Shown: one piece after another, positions 1 to 9,058 of the stretch | Position numbering within the stretch: the stretch's first letter is position 1 | Layout of the letters: every line of letters begins with the position of its first letter | Origin: Ignavibacteria bacterium | GTDB lineage: Bacteria; Bacteroidota; Ignavibacteria; Tepidaquicellales; OLB5 | NCBI GenBank assembly: GCA_030835025.1 | Contig: JAUQWS010000074.1 | Coordinates: forward strand, 1 to 64,000 | Length of the DNA: 64,000 bases | Reading direction: 5' to 3' | Notes under the pieces: model-generated | Seen by the model: the letters and a program-made list of their open reading frames with translations, nothing else | Database searches by the model: none | Told to the model about the DNA's origin: nothing | Translations under genes and position numbers: made by a program

Positions 1-738
1 AACGGGCAGATAAAGATGATGATACTTCTGCTGCTTGTTCCATTCCTGCTGACAAAGGAGAATCATATTACAAAGAAGTATATCCTATTTTTACTCTCGC
101 TGCCGGTTATTGTAACATTTTATTTGACAAACGCCCGAAATGCAATTTTGGGAATTTTTGCAGGGTTGCTGATTATTGGCATTCTTAAAAACAGGAAATT
201 CCTTCTGGGTTTGCTTTCCCTGGTTGCGCTCTTCTTAATATTTGCGCCCGATGGATTAAAAGACAGAATGCTGAGTATTGGGAACATTAATCACCCGAGC
301 AACATAACCAGATTCATTATATGGGAAACGGGAAAGAAAATTATTGAAGGTAGCCCCGTATTCGGACACGGTGAGGTAAATTTCAAAGAGTTGTACAGCA
401 AATACAAAACACCAGAACGCCATGGAGAAGGTTCCCACATGCACAATTCTGCGCTTCAGATCCTGGTAAATTTTGGCTTTGCGGGATTCCTCGCGTGGTT
501 TGTGATAATGCTCTATTTGTTCCTGAACCAGTTAAAGATCTATTTTAAGACTAAAGATGACAAATTCCTGAATATTCTTGCGCTTGTTTCAATAATTTCA
601 ATGATCGCGCTGCAGATCTGCGGGCTCACTGAGTGGAATTTTGGTGACGCAGAATTTGCTGCAGTATTCTGGTTCAATCTTGCCTTAGCCTTCACAGTAT
701 GGAAGTTCCGCAAACCGGAGCACGAAGCAAATGATTAG
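1..738 (+). CDS. O-antigen ligase/polymerase (WaaL/Wzy-like) family membrane protein, 5' truncated by window edge
   Basis: Frame is open to base 1 (NGQIKMMILLL...). Multi-TM protein with a Wzy_C-like segment 'NARNAILGIFAG...FGHGEVNFKELY...HMHNSALQILVNFGFAGFLAW'. Confidence 0.8.
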   Translation, partial: NGQIKMMILLLLVPFLLTKENHITKKYILFLLSLPVIVTFYLTNARNAILGIFAGLLIIGILKNRKFLLGLLSLVALFLIFAPDGLKDRMLSIGNINHPSNITRFIIWETGKKIIEGSPVFGHGEVNFKELYSKYKTPERHGEGSHMHNSALQILVNFGFAGFLAWFVIMLYLFLNQLKIYFKTKDDKFLNILALVSIISMIALQICGLTEWNFGDAEFAAVFWFNLALAFTVWKFRKPEHEAND

Positions 739-1477
739 CTCGTTCGTAATTACATATAACGAAGAAGAGAACATCAGGGAATGCCTCAAATCGCTTGGGT
801 GGACTGATGAGATAATTGTGGTAGATTCAAACAGCGTTGACAAGACAACAGAGATTGCCAGCGAATTGAAAGCTAATGTTATTTTGGCTGAAAAATTAAC
901 TTTTGGCGGGAAAAAAAACCTCGGAATTGATGCAGCAAAAGGACCGTGGATATTATGGATAGATGCTGATGAAAGGGTTACTCCCGAACTCAGCGCCGAA
1001 ATTCAACAGATCGTGAAAAACAATCCCGCTGCTGAAGCATTTGAAATTAACAGGAAGAGTTTTTTCATCACCAAATTCATTAAACACTGCGGATGGTACC
1101 CTGACTATACGTTGAGGCTGTTCAAAAAGTCAACGGGCATTAGATTCAGCAACGAGCAGGTGCATGAAAAGGCAGTCTATTCGGGCAAAGTCCGCAGACT
1201 CAAGAGTGAGATTCTTCATTATACGGACCGGGATTTTGAGCATTACATCAATAAAATGAACAGTTATACAAGTCTTTCTGCCCATGGTTTATATGCAAAA
1301 GGAAAAAAAGGCGGACTATTTGATATAATTTTTCGACCTGTATTTACATTTTTTAAGATGTATTTTTTGAGATTAGGAATGCTTGATGGGTATATAGGAC
1401 TTGTGCTTTGCATCTTATCAAGTATTCATGTGTTTTTTAAATATTCAAAGCTATATCGTTTAAACAAAGGGAGTTGA
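731..1477 (+). CDS. Family 2 glycosyltransferase (LPS core WaaE/KdtX-like)
   Basis: 'SSFVITYNEEENIRECLKSLGWTDEIIVVDSNSVDKT' and 'WILWIDADERV' GT-A motifs. Overlaps the upstream ORF by 8 nt. Confidence 0.85.
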   Translation: MISSFVITYNEEENIRECLKSLGWTDEIIVVDSNSVDKTTEIASELKANVILAEKLTFGGKKNLGIDAAKGPWILWIDADERVTPELSAEIQQIVKNNPAAEAFEINRKSFFITKFIKHCGWYPDYTLRLFKKSTGIRFSNEQVHEKAVYSGKVRRLKSEILHYTDRDFEHYINKMNSYTSLSAHGLYAKGKKGGLFDIIFRPVFTFFKMYFLRLGMLDGYIGLVLCILSSIHVFFKYSKLYRLNKGS

Positions 1478-1480
1478 ATA

Positions 1481-1816
1481 ATGGAAGTTAATGAAAAAAA
1501 TACCCAGATGTTCATGTATTTGGCAGGTTCATTTGAAATGTCCGCAATGATTGCAATGGGCAAGATCAAAAATCCGGTTACGGATAAGACCGAAAGAAAT
1601 CTCATTCAAGCCCAGTTTTCCATAGATATTCTGGATATGCTCAAAGAGAAAACAAAAGGGAACCTGGACGAATATGAGTCAAAATTCCTGGAAAACCTGC
1701 TGGGCCAGCTAAAGCTCAATTATATTGATGAGGCAAACAAAGACAAATCAGAATCAACAGCCAAGGATAAGCCTGAACCGGAGAGCGGAATAGAGAAGGA
1801 TAAATCAGACCAGTGA
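1481..1816 (+). CDS. DUF1844-like small protein
   Basis: 111 aa; 'MYLAGSFEMSAMIAMGKIKNP...AQFSIDILDMLKEKTKGNLDEYESKFLENLLGQLKLNYID' resembles the DUF1844 family. Overlaps the start of nadK. Confidence 0.7.
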   Translation: MEVNEKNTQMFMYLAGSFEMSAMIAMGKIKNPVTDKTERNLIQAQFSIDILDMLKEKTKGNLDEYESKFLENLLGQLKLNYIDEANKDKSESTAKDKPEPESGIEKDKSDQ

Positions 1817-2697
1817 TATTTGGAATCAGGGGAAATATTGAAAAGCCCGACCTTGCTGCAGTAATTAAGAGGCTTCTGAAGAGCTTTGAAAAGCACTCAG
1901 TAGATTACGTAATTGAAGAAAGCGCCGCAAGCCTGCTGACCGCTGATTATAAGGTGAAGTTTCCTTCAAGACTTGTCAAAAGGGATAACCAGCTTGCAAA
2001 AATGTGTGACTATATTATCTCAATCGGCGGAGACGGTACATTTCTTGCCACAGCAAAGCTTGTAGGTTCGAAAAACATTCCCATAATCGGGGTTAATCTC
2101 GGCAAGCTGGGGTTCCTTGCTGAAACATCAACTAAAGAGCTGCCTTCATTTATCTCCAAAATAATAAAAGGTGATTTCAGGATCGATGAAAGAACCGTTC
2201 TCGCAGCAAGGCCCAACGGCTCAAATACACGGGTTAATGGCATGAATGAGATCGTGATAAACCAAAGCGGTATAGTAAAGACAATAGAACTCTACGTTTA
2301 TTACAATAATCAGCTTGTAAACCGATATCATGCTGATGGATTGATTCTTGCAACACCAACAGGTTCAACCGGTTACTCACTTTCTGCAGGGGGACCAATT
2401 GTATATCCCAAGACTGACGTCTTTATTCTCTCTCCGCTTTCTCCGCACACACTGACAGCCAGGCCGGTGATACTGCCTGACAGCGGAATAATCAAAGTAA
2501 AGGTCAATTCAAGGGTTCCGGTAAATATTGTGGCTGACGGGAATTCTATAATTAGATTGAAAACACCTACAACAGTAGAAATCAGCAAAGCCCCATACAA
2601 AATAAAGATTGCCAAGAGTATGAACAGTAATTACTTCAAAGTCTTAACGGGAAAGCTTCTTTGGGGAGAGGATAAGCGAAAGAAAAGCAGAGTTTAA
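1813..2697 (+). CDS. nadK: NAD kinase
   Basis: GGDGTFL motif, 'GVNLGKLGFLAE', 'TPTGSTGYSLSAGGPIV'; GTG start. Confidence 0.93.
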   Translation: MIFGIRGNIEKPDLAAVIKRLLKSFEKHSVDYVIEESAASLLTADYKVKFPSRLVKRDNQLAKMCDYIISIGGDGTFLATAKLVGSKNIPIIGVNLGKLGFLAETSTKELPSFISKIIKGDFRIDERTVLAARPNGSNTRVNGMNEIVINQSGIVKTIELYVYYNNQLVNRYHADGLILATPTGSTGYSLSAGGPIVYPKTDVFILSPLSPHTLTARPVILPDSGIIKVKVNSRVPVNIVADGNSIIRLKTPTTVEISKAPYKIKIAKSMNSNYFKVLTGKLLWGEDKRKKSRV

Positions 2698-2765
2698 CCC
2701 GAGTATCAACTTTCTTGCCTTAACAGCCCAAAATAAAAAATTTGAAAGGAATCGCATAACACAAA

Positions 2766-3992
2766 TTGGATAGAAGAATATTTGTAATATTTCTCACTGT
2801 ATTCATAGATCTGCTTGGATTCGGAATACTTATTCCTATTTTGCCGACTTTTGCGCAGAATGAACTCGCAATGAATGAATCACTCATCGGGCTGACTGTG
2901 GGAATATTTTCACTCATGCAATTCGTTTTCAATCCGCTATGGGGAAGGTTATCCGATATTTACGGAAGGAAACCGATCCTGTTGTTTGGACTTGGCGGGA
3001 ATGTATTTTCATATATCATTACCGGAATGGTGCTGAGCGGAGTACTTAAATCTATTCCGCTTCTTCTTGTCTCACGTGCGCTTGCGGGAATTTTTTCCGC
3101 AAACATTGGGGCAGCAATGGCTTACATATCGGATGTTACACCGCCAAAAGACAGGTCCAAGGGCATGGGACTCATCGGAGCTGCGTTCGGGCTTGGTTTT
3201 GTCTTCGGACCGTTTATCGGCGGTTTCCTTGCCAAGAGATTCGGATATGATTTTCCGACTTATTTATCAGCTGGGTTATCTCTGATTGCATTCTTCTTAA
3301 CAATGTTACTTGTCAATGAATCACTTCCTAAAGAACTGCGGGTGCACATATCAATGTCCGGCTTCCATCCTAAAAATGGCATAAAAAGGCTTATCGATGC
3401 TTTAAAGCATCCGCACGTCGGATTTTTGATCCTGCTTTATTTCGTGATAGTCTTTTCCATATCTAACATATTCTCCACATTTCAGTTATATGCAGAAAGT
3501 AAAGAGGGTTTCAGTTACGATATTGAAGAAGTAAGTTACCTGTTCGCATTTTCGGGACTTGTTGGGGCTATTACTCAGGGTTTGTTAATACGGCCCATAC
3601 TCAAGGTCTTTGATGAAAGGAAGGTCTTTATAGTCTCATGTTTGATAATGGGAATAGGTCTTGGTACAATTCCATTTTCGAACCATCATTTGGTTCTTCT
3701 GCTTGGCAGCATTTTGTTTATGAGCTTAGGTAACGGGCTCTGTTTATCCATAGGACTTGGACTGATCTCAAAATTCACTAACCCTGACGAGCAGGGCGGG
3801 ATACTCGGGCTCACACAATCGCTGGCATCACTTGCAAGGTTTATTGGCCCCACATGGGGCGGACTCGTTTATCATTTCGTTAGCTTTGCGGCACCGTTTT
3901 TAACCGGTGGAATTGTAATGCTCGGCGCAACTTTTATGTCCTTAACATTATTGAAAGAAAAATACAGGCATAGTACAAATACATTCAGATAA
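2766..3992 (+). CDS. MFS transporter (TetA/multidrug-efflux-like)
   Basis: About 12 TM segments; 'GRLSDIYGRKPILLFG' MFS motif A; TTG start. Stop overlaps the next start (TAATG). Confidence 0.85.
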   Translation: MDRRIFVIFLTVFIDLLGFGILIPILPTFAQNELAMNESLIGLTVGIFSLMQFVFNPLWGRLSDIYGRKPILLFGLGGNVFSYIITGMVLSGVLKSIPLLLVSRALAGIFSANIGAAMAYISDVTPPKDRSKGMGLIGAAFGLGFVFGPFIGGFLAKRFGYDFPTYLSAGLSLIAFFLTMLLVNESLPKELRVHISMSGFHPKNGIKRLIDALKHPHVGFLILLYFVIVFSISNIFSTFQLYAESKEGFSYDIEEVSYLFAFSGLVGAITQGLLIRPILKVFDERKVFIVSCLIMGIGLGTIPFSNHHLVLLLGSILFMSLGNGLCLSIGLGLISKFTNPDEQGGILGLTQSLASLARFIGPTWGGLVYHFVSFAAPFLTGGIVMLGATFMSLTLLKEKYRHSTNTFR

Positions 3993-4972
3993 TGCTGCCG
4001 GATTTCAAAAATAACATTGTCCTCGCCCCAATGGAGGACGTGACCGAGCCGCCTTTCAGGCTTATCTGCAAACAATTGGGAGCTGATATTCTATATACTG
4101 AATTCATCTCAAGCGAAGGATTGATCCGCGATGCCCGTAAGGCAAAGGAAAAGCTGTTCTTTTATGAAGAAGAGCGGCCGCTGGCAATACAGATATACGG
4201 CGGCAATGAAGAATCTATGGCTGAATCAGCACGTATATGTGAATCTGTTAACCCCGATTTCATCGATATCAATTGCGGATGCTGGGTGAAAGATGTTGCT
4301 ATGCGGGGAGAAGGCGCCGGATTGCTGCGCGACCTGCCTAAGATGCAGCGAATCGCGGAATCAGTAATGCAGAATACCAGTTTACCCGTTACACTAAAGA
4401 CCCGACTTGGCTGGGATGAAAATTCTATAGTTATTCTTGATGTTGCAAGGATGCTGGAATCTATAGGAATAAAAGCTTTGACAGTACATTGCCGACTGCG
4501 GAGCCAGGGAAACAAGGGTGAAGCCGACTGGAGCTGGGTCAAAAGGATCAAGGATGCTGGTGTAACTGTCCCTATAATTCTTAACGGAAATATCAAGACT
4601 CCCGAAGATGTAAAGTTTGTTTTTGAAAGCTATGAACCGGATGCGGTTATGATAGGGCAAGGAGCGATCCAGAATCAGTGGATATTCAAACAGTCAAAAC
4701 AATACCTTGCAGAAGGTAAATATGATGAGCCAACGATCCATGAAAAAATCGATGTTTGTATTCAGCATATCAGGTTGAACTATCAGGCAAGAGGGGAACA
4801 GGGATTGCTGCATATAAGGAAATTCTTCGCCGGTTACCTTAAGGGTCTCCCGCATGTCTCTAAATTCAGGATGGAACTTATGTCGACAAAAGAACTCGAG
4901 CCCCTTATATCGAAATTTGAAGAAATAAGAGAATATTATTCAGAGCCCCATCTGAAGAAATCAGATCATTGA
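3992..4972 (+). CDS. dusB: tRNA-dihydrouridine synthase
   Basis: 'LAPMEDVTEPPFRLICKQLGADILYTEFIS', 'QIYGGNEESMAESARI', 'DINCGCWVKDV', 'LTVHCRLRSQGNKGEADW' Dus motifs. Confidence 0.9.
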   Translation: MLPDFKNNIVLAPMEDVTEPPFRLICKQLGADILYTEFISSEGLIRDARKAKEKLFFYEEERPLAIQIYGGNEESMAESARICESVNPDFIDINCGCWVKDVAMRGEGAGLLRDLPKMQRIAESVMQNTSLPVTLKTRLGWDENSIVILDVARMLESIGIKALTVHCRLRSQGNKGEADWSWVKRIKDAGVTVPIILNGNIKTPEDVKFVFESYEPDAVMIGQGAIQNQWIFKQSKQYLAEGKYDEPTIHEKIDVCIQHIRLNYQARGEQGLLHIRKFFAGYLKGLPHVSKFRMELMSTKELEPLISKFEEIREYYSEPHLKKSDH

Positions 4973-4982
4973 TTTCAAATTA

Positions 4983-5873
4983 TTATCTTCTCCAGTCGCC
5001 ATCATCAACTACATTCGTTCCAACAATTGCATTTTCCAGGACCTGCCAGAGAGGCTTTGTCGTCCAGGGCACGCAATCTTGTTTGTAATACCACCAAAAG
5101 TAACCACCGATGAATCCCTTTGAAGTGATATTCATACTGTAATACCGGTTAATATATTCTTCCTTCCTGTTGGAATATGAAGTGCCGCACTCCCCTATTC
5201 CCAGTTTTGAGTTCGGGAAAATAACATGCAGGCTATCGAAGACCTGCTGCCAGTTCGGTTGGTAATTGTTGCAGTCATCCTCGTAATAAGATACAAACAC
5301 ATAATCCAAACCGTACTTCATTTTCTGGTTAACGTTTTCGTGTATCCACCTGAACATTTCGTGACGCGGATTTGACCAGCAATTGTGATTATAGTAAAGT
5401 GTCATTGCTGTAACATAGTTCATTTTCTCTGCTCTTGTAAATGCGTAAAATATTTTTGCCATAACCGAATCTCTTGGTCCAAGCCACTCGCCATTAACTT
5501 CATTGCCTATTTCCCAGATATCAACCTTGCCGCCGAATGCTGTTATGTATTCATCTGAGCGGTCCTTGTACTGCTGGATGGAATAATCCTTTACATAATA
5601 ACTGTCAAGGATTTCTCCCATAATATTACTTACACTGTCAATCCGGTTAACAGCAACAGCATAATTTGTTGCGGGCTGCCACTCGTCAAAAACTATGCGT
5701 GTTGTCATTCTATATGAATGATGGGCAAGCGATGCAACGATGCTGTTTAGATTATTGACTGCATCGATTGTGACTCCGTAAACCATACGTGAAGTTTGAG
5801 AAAAGATTCCGGTGTGGTGTGAAGCAAATAGCGAAACAAGCAAGAAAAGCAGAACAAATGTTTTCTTCTTCAT
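4983..5873 (-). CDS. Secreted GH-A-clan-like (TIM-barrel) glycoside hydrolase-like protein
   Basis: Signal peptide 'MKKKTFVLLFLLVSLFASHHTGIFSQ' from ATG at 5873 (the track start at 5885 is a TTG). 'VDIWEIGNEVNGEW' and 'LGIGECGTSY' match clan GH-A acid/base and nucleophile contexts. Confidence 0.6.
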   Translation of the reverse strand: MKKKTFVLLFLLVSLFASHHTGIFSQTSRMVYGVTIDAVNNLNSIVASLAHHSYRMTTRIVFDEWQPATNYAVAVNRIDSVSNIMGEILDSYYVKDYSIQQYKDRSDEYITAFGGKVDIWEIGNEVNGEWLGPRDSVMAKIFYAFTRAEKMNYVTAMTLYYNHNCWSNPRHEMFRWIHENVNQKMKYGLDYVFVSYYEDDCNNYQPNWQQVFDSLHVIFPNSKLGIGECGTSYSNRKEEYINRYYSMNITSKGFIGGYFWWYYKQDCVPWTTKPLWQVLENAIVGTNVVDDGDWRR

Positions 5874-5975
5874 AACATCCCCCAATGTTTACAACAAAAC
5901 TAACTCATTAAACTGAAATGTAAATCACTGTTTCAGCTATTTGCAGGTTGTTAGGTAACCAACACCAATAAAAAT

Positions 5976-6052
5976 GCAGCAGGTCGTTTCGTAATACTGG
6001 GAGCATTACTACTAAGAACGATGCGCACCCTTACCTACACATCTCCTGCTGC
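5976..6052. ncRNA. Candidate structured intergenic element (nested hairpin; possible RNA or complex terminator)
   Basis: Perfect 8-bp outer IR GCAGCAGG(5976-5983)/CCTGCTGC(6045-6052), inner CGTT/AACG (5985-5988/6017-6020) and GTAAT/ATTAC (5991-5995/6005-6009). The minus strand continues ATTTTTATT. Confidence 0.35.
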
Positions 6053-6061
6053 GTTACAAAA

Positions 6062-6865
6062 CTACTGCTTTACTTTGATTCTTTCAACTCCAAAAACCGC
6101 TTTAGTAGTTGGGTTTTGTACAAAAACCGTGATAAAACACTCATCTTCATTCCAGTTCTGAGATATTACATATGGTTTTGTAACTGTATTATTCTGTCCA
6201 ACTGTAATTGCCTCGCCGTTCACACCGGTCACCATATTTCTCATAACATCATCAGGACTGGTGATACCGTTAGGAGCATTTGGATAAGGAACATTGTTTT
6301 CCGTAATGAGAATATGCAGAACATTATTCGATGACGGCAGACTATTAACAAGTCCAATATTCGCAGTTACAGAGCCGCTATCTGTGTTGGGGTTAAAAGT
6401 ATTTGTTAATGCAATATCCAGATAAATTGTAGTGTTAAGCTCTGCATTTATTTGACCCGTCCAGTCAGTAGATGAAAACTGGTTCATATTCACACCGTCA
6501 AGCCTGCCCTGCGGGGTGAAATTAATACCGTAGTAATCACTTCTTCCCTGGTTCTGAGGAATATTAGCAAGATAAATAATGTCTCCTATATACGGATACT
6601 TAGTATGATAACTCACAATTATTACATTAGTGTCGTTATGAGTAACCCCTGAAAGTGAAGTTATGCCGTCAAGATATCCATGAGCTGCTATGCAGGGATT
6701 GCAGCCTGCGTTAGTAAAGAACTCAACCATAACTTTCTTGGAGACAGTATCTGTATTGGGAGGAGCGGGAGCCAGAGGCTGCAGCTCATCGTTACTTTCG
6801 CATCCCCAGAAAACCACAATTGGTAAAAATACTAAGGCAATTATTAATTGTTTGATGTAACTCAT
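6062..6865 (-). CDS. Omp28-related lipoprotein with thioredoxin-like CxxC motif
   Basis: Lipobox-like 'VVFWGCES'; 'VMVEFFTNAGCNPCIAAHGYLD' thioredoxin-like motif; Omp28-type organisation. Confidence 0.75.
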   Translation of the reverse strand: MSYIKQLIIALVFLPIVVFWGCESNDELQPLAPAPPNTDTVSKKVMVEFFTNAGCNPCIAAHGYLDGITSLSGVTHNDTNVIIVSYHTKYPYIGDIIYLANIPQNQGRSDYYGINFTPQGRLDGVNMNQFSSTDWTGQINAELNTTIYLDIALTNTFNPNTDSGSVTANIGLVNSLPSSNNVLHILITENNVPYPNAPNGITSPDDVMRNMVTGVNGEAITVGQNNTVTKPYVISQNWNEDECFITVFVQNPTTKAVFGVERIKVKQ

Positions 6866-6866
6866 A

Positions 6867-8528
6867 TTAATTAAAGTTATTTATTAGCGTTAACCTGAAG
6901 CCGTTAAAAGGATTTACATAGCGGCAAATACCGCTTGAACACTGAATACCTCCTCTTTCACTTCCGTAAGAAACTATGACAGTGTTGGAAGATGTAAACT
7001 TATAAACAAGTTCGCCTTTGAACCATGCTTTCTTTCCGGAAGGGTCTTCTTCGTCATTTGTCGTTTCAAGAACACCCGAAAGTATGATGCTTGGAGAGCG
7101 TGAAATGCTCAGAGTGGTCAGCTGGCTCCAATAGTTCTTATCCCCTGCCCTGAGGCTGTTGTATGCTTCCTGAAATTCTGCGACAAGTTTAATTCCGTAA
7201 ACCTTTGAAAATGTATACTGGACCTCAAGCGGAACTGTAAATGACCTTATGATGTCAGAGCTCCCAGGATCAACTATGCTGTACAGGATATTGGTCTTTC
7301 TGGAGACTCCGAGCTTTGTCTTAAGAGTTTTTGAAGCATAATACTCTGCTTCTAAGAACACTTCCCAGTATGGAGAGAATTCATTGCTTGTCGAAGGCAG
7401 GTAAGCAGTTCTGTCTACTCTCTCGTATCTGGTCAGGCCTGTAGAATCAACATCCCGGTAATCATAATGTCTGCTTGTTAAAGATGCATTAGCATTCAAT
7501 GAAAGCTTATCTCCCGGAGAGTAAAATACATCTACTCCGAAACCGACCTCATCATTAAAATCAACGTTATGCGGGAATCTTGAAAGCAGAGTAGTTGAAT
7601 ACACTTTTATTGTTGAAGGAGAATTCTGGAACGGCAAAGCCTTCCACGGATTAGTTGAACTACGCTGGTCCGGCGTAACAAGATTGAATCTGTAATTCTT
7701 GTACTCCACTGTTATTCCAAATCCTTCTCTTGTGTAAGAAAGCATACCGTAAGCTCCGTCACCCCGAGGTGCTTTTGATTGGGTATAGATCGCATTGGGA
7801 TCGCTTATTGTAATTTTGTTGGCGTAAGAAAAGAATGCATCAAATCCTTTAAAGCTCAAACCCAGGTTTCCTTCAAAAATTTCAGCGTGGATCTTGGTTG
7901 CGGTATTGCCTGAAGGAAGTTCACCATCGGTATACAAGTATGAACCACCAAACGTCAAAACCTTATGGGGCGAGAAACTAAAGTTCCCTGCCCGTATAGA
8001 ATAGACCTCTGTTCTTGCAGTATCCAGAAAATCGGTAAAATTCATCCCGCCTCCCAGAATTGTTCCGCTGAACTTCACTTGTTTCTTCTTTCCGAAAGAA
8101 TGTTTATAATTTATTTTGACGCCGTCAAACTCTGTATTCCATCCCAGTTGCCGGCTTTCAAAAGCGTTAAGTGTCAAACCCTTAGCAAACAGTTCGTAAA
8201 AATTCCCAGCCCGTGCAGTAAAATCATCCTTCTTGAATTCTACATATCTTCGGGATATGCCTTTTGTACCCTTACCGAATTCGATCGGGTCATCATATTC
8301 ATATCTTATACCTGCAGTAAAATCATTTACAAACAGCCTCACATCAGCCAGCTCTTCAAAATATTTCTTTGTGTTATCACCGGTTACGCTGTTTTCCTTG
8401 CCAATTCCGTAACGCAGAAGATTATTGGCCGATACTTTTACATTAAGCTTAAATTGAGAATACACATCACTTGAAAAGCACAATAAAACAATAACAGATA
8501 AAACTACTGCCCCCTTAATTTTATTCAT
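6867..8528 (-). CDS. DUF6029-like outer-membrane beta-barrel protein
   Basis: Signal peptide; 'FKLNVKVSANNLLRYGIGKENSVTGDNTKKYFEELADVRLFVNDFTAGIRYEYDDP'; alternating beta-strand pattern; ends 'NGFRLTLINNFN'. Confidence 0.7.
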   Translation of the reverse strand: MNKIKGAVVLSVIVLLCFSSDVYSQFKLNVKVSANNLLRYGIGKENSVTGDNTKKYFEELADVRLFVNDFTAGIRYEYDDPIEFGKGTKGISRRYVEFKKDDFTARAGNFYELFAKGLTLNAFESRQLGWNTEFDGVKINYKHSFGKKKQVKFSGTILGGGMNFTDFLDTARTEVYSIRAGNFSFSPHKVLTFGGSYLYTDGELPSGNTATKIHAEIFEGNLGLSFKGFDAFFSYANKITISDPNAIYTQSKAPRGDGAYGMLSYTREGFGITVEYKNYRFNLVTPDQRSSTNPWKALPFQNSPSTIKVYSTTLLSRFPHNVDFNDEVGFGVDVFYSPGDKLSLNANASLTSRHYDYRDVDSTGLTRYERVDRTAYLPSTSNEFSPYWEVFLEAEYYASKTLKTKLGVSRKTNILYSIVDPGSSDIIRSFTVPLEVQYTFSKVYGIKLVAEFQEAYNSLRAGDKNYWSQLTTLSISRSPSIILSGVLETTNDEEDPSGKKAWFKGELVYKFTSSNTVIVSYGSERGGIQCSSGICRYVNPFNGFRLTLINNFN

Positions 8529-8531
8529 GGC

Positions 8532-9026
8532 CTAATTTTTCCCGATCTTTAACGCTTCCCTAATATCAGAATCAAGCTTTGCATCATCGCCCTGAATGTA
8601 ACCCGAGTATGTTTTGAAAACATTTCCGTTCCTGTCAAGAAATACGGAGTACGGCGGGTCCTGACCGCCGAAGCTGTTGAATACATTTTTATCGGAATCA
8701 TAAACCGTTATGAACTTATAACCTTTGGACTCAATAAATGGTTTTACCTTAGATACAGATTTCTGGTCATCAATACTTACGGCGATATAAACAAATCCGG
8801 AATCCTTATATTTACCGTGAAGTTCATTCAGCACTTTCATTTCTTCCTTACAGGGAATGCACCATGTAGCCCAGAACTGCAGGAGGACCGGTCCCTTTTT
8901 CAACTGCTCTGATAATTTTACACTGCTGCCGTCAAGGTCGTTCAGATCGAAATCACTCATTTGAGAATAAGAGAAATTTACTGCAAAAAACGATACAAAA
9001 ACCGCAATTATAGATAATTTCTTCAT
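8532..9026 (-). CDS. TlpA-family thiol:disulfide oxidoreductase (secreted)
   Basis: Signal peptide; 'GPVLLQFWATWCIPCKEEMKVLNELHGKYKDSGFVYIAVSIDD' TlpA/ResA motif. Confidence 0.88.
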   Translation of the reverse strand: MKKLSIIAVFVSFFAVNFSYSQMSDFDLNDLDGSSVKLSEQLKKGPVLLQFWATWCIPCKEEMKVLNELHGKYKDSGFVYIAVSIDDQKSVSKVKPFIESKGYKFITVYDSDKNVFNSFGGQDPPYSVFLDRNGNVFKTYSGYIQGDDAKLDSDIREALKIGKN

Positions 9027-9058
9027 TTTCCTTATAAAAATAGTTTAAAAATACCTAA

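Noticed and set aside
3067-3285. 72-aa alternative-frame ORF inside the MFS gene
   Set aside because: Overlapping frame within a conserved transporter; no evidence of dual coding.
8965-9058. nuoH-TlpA spacer as a regulatory element
   Set aside because: Only about 30 nt with no clear dyad or promoter-like signal.
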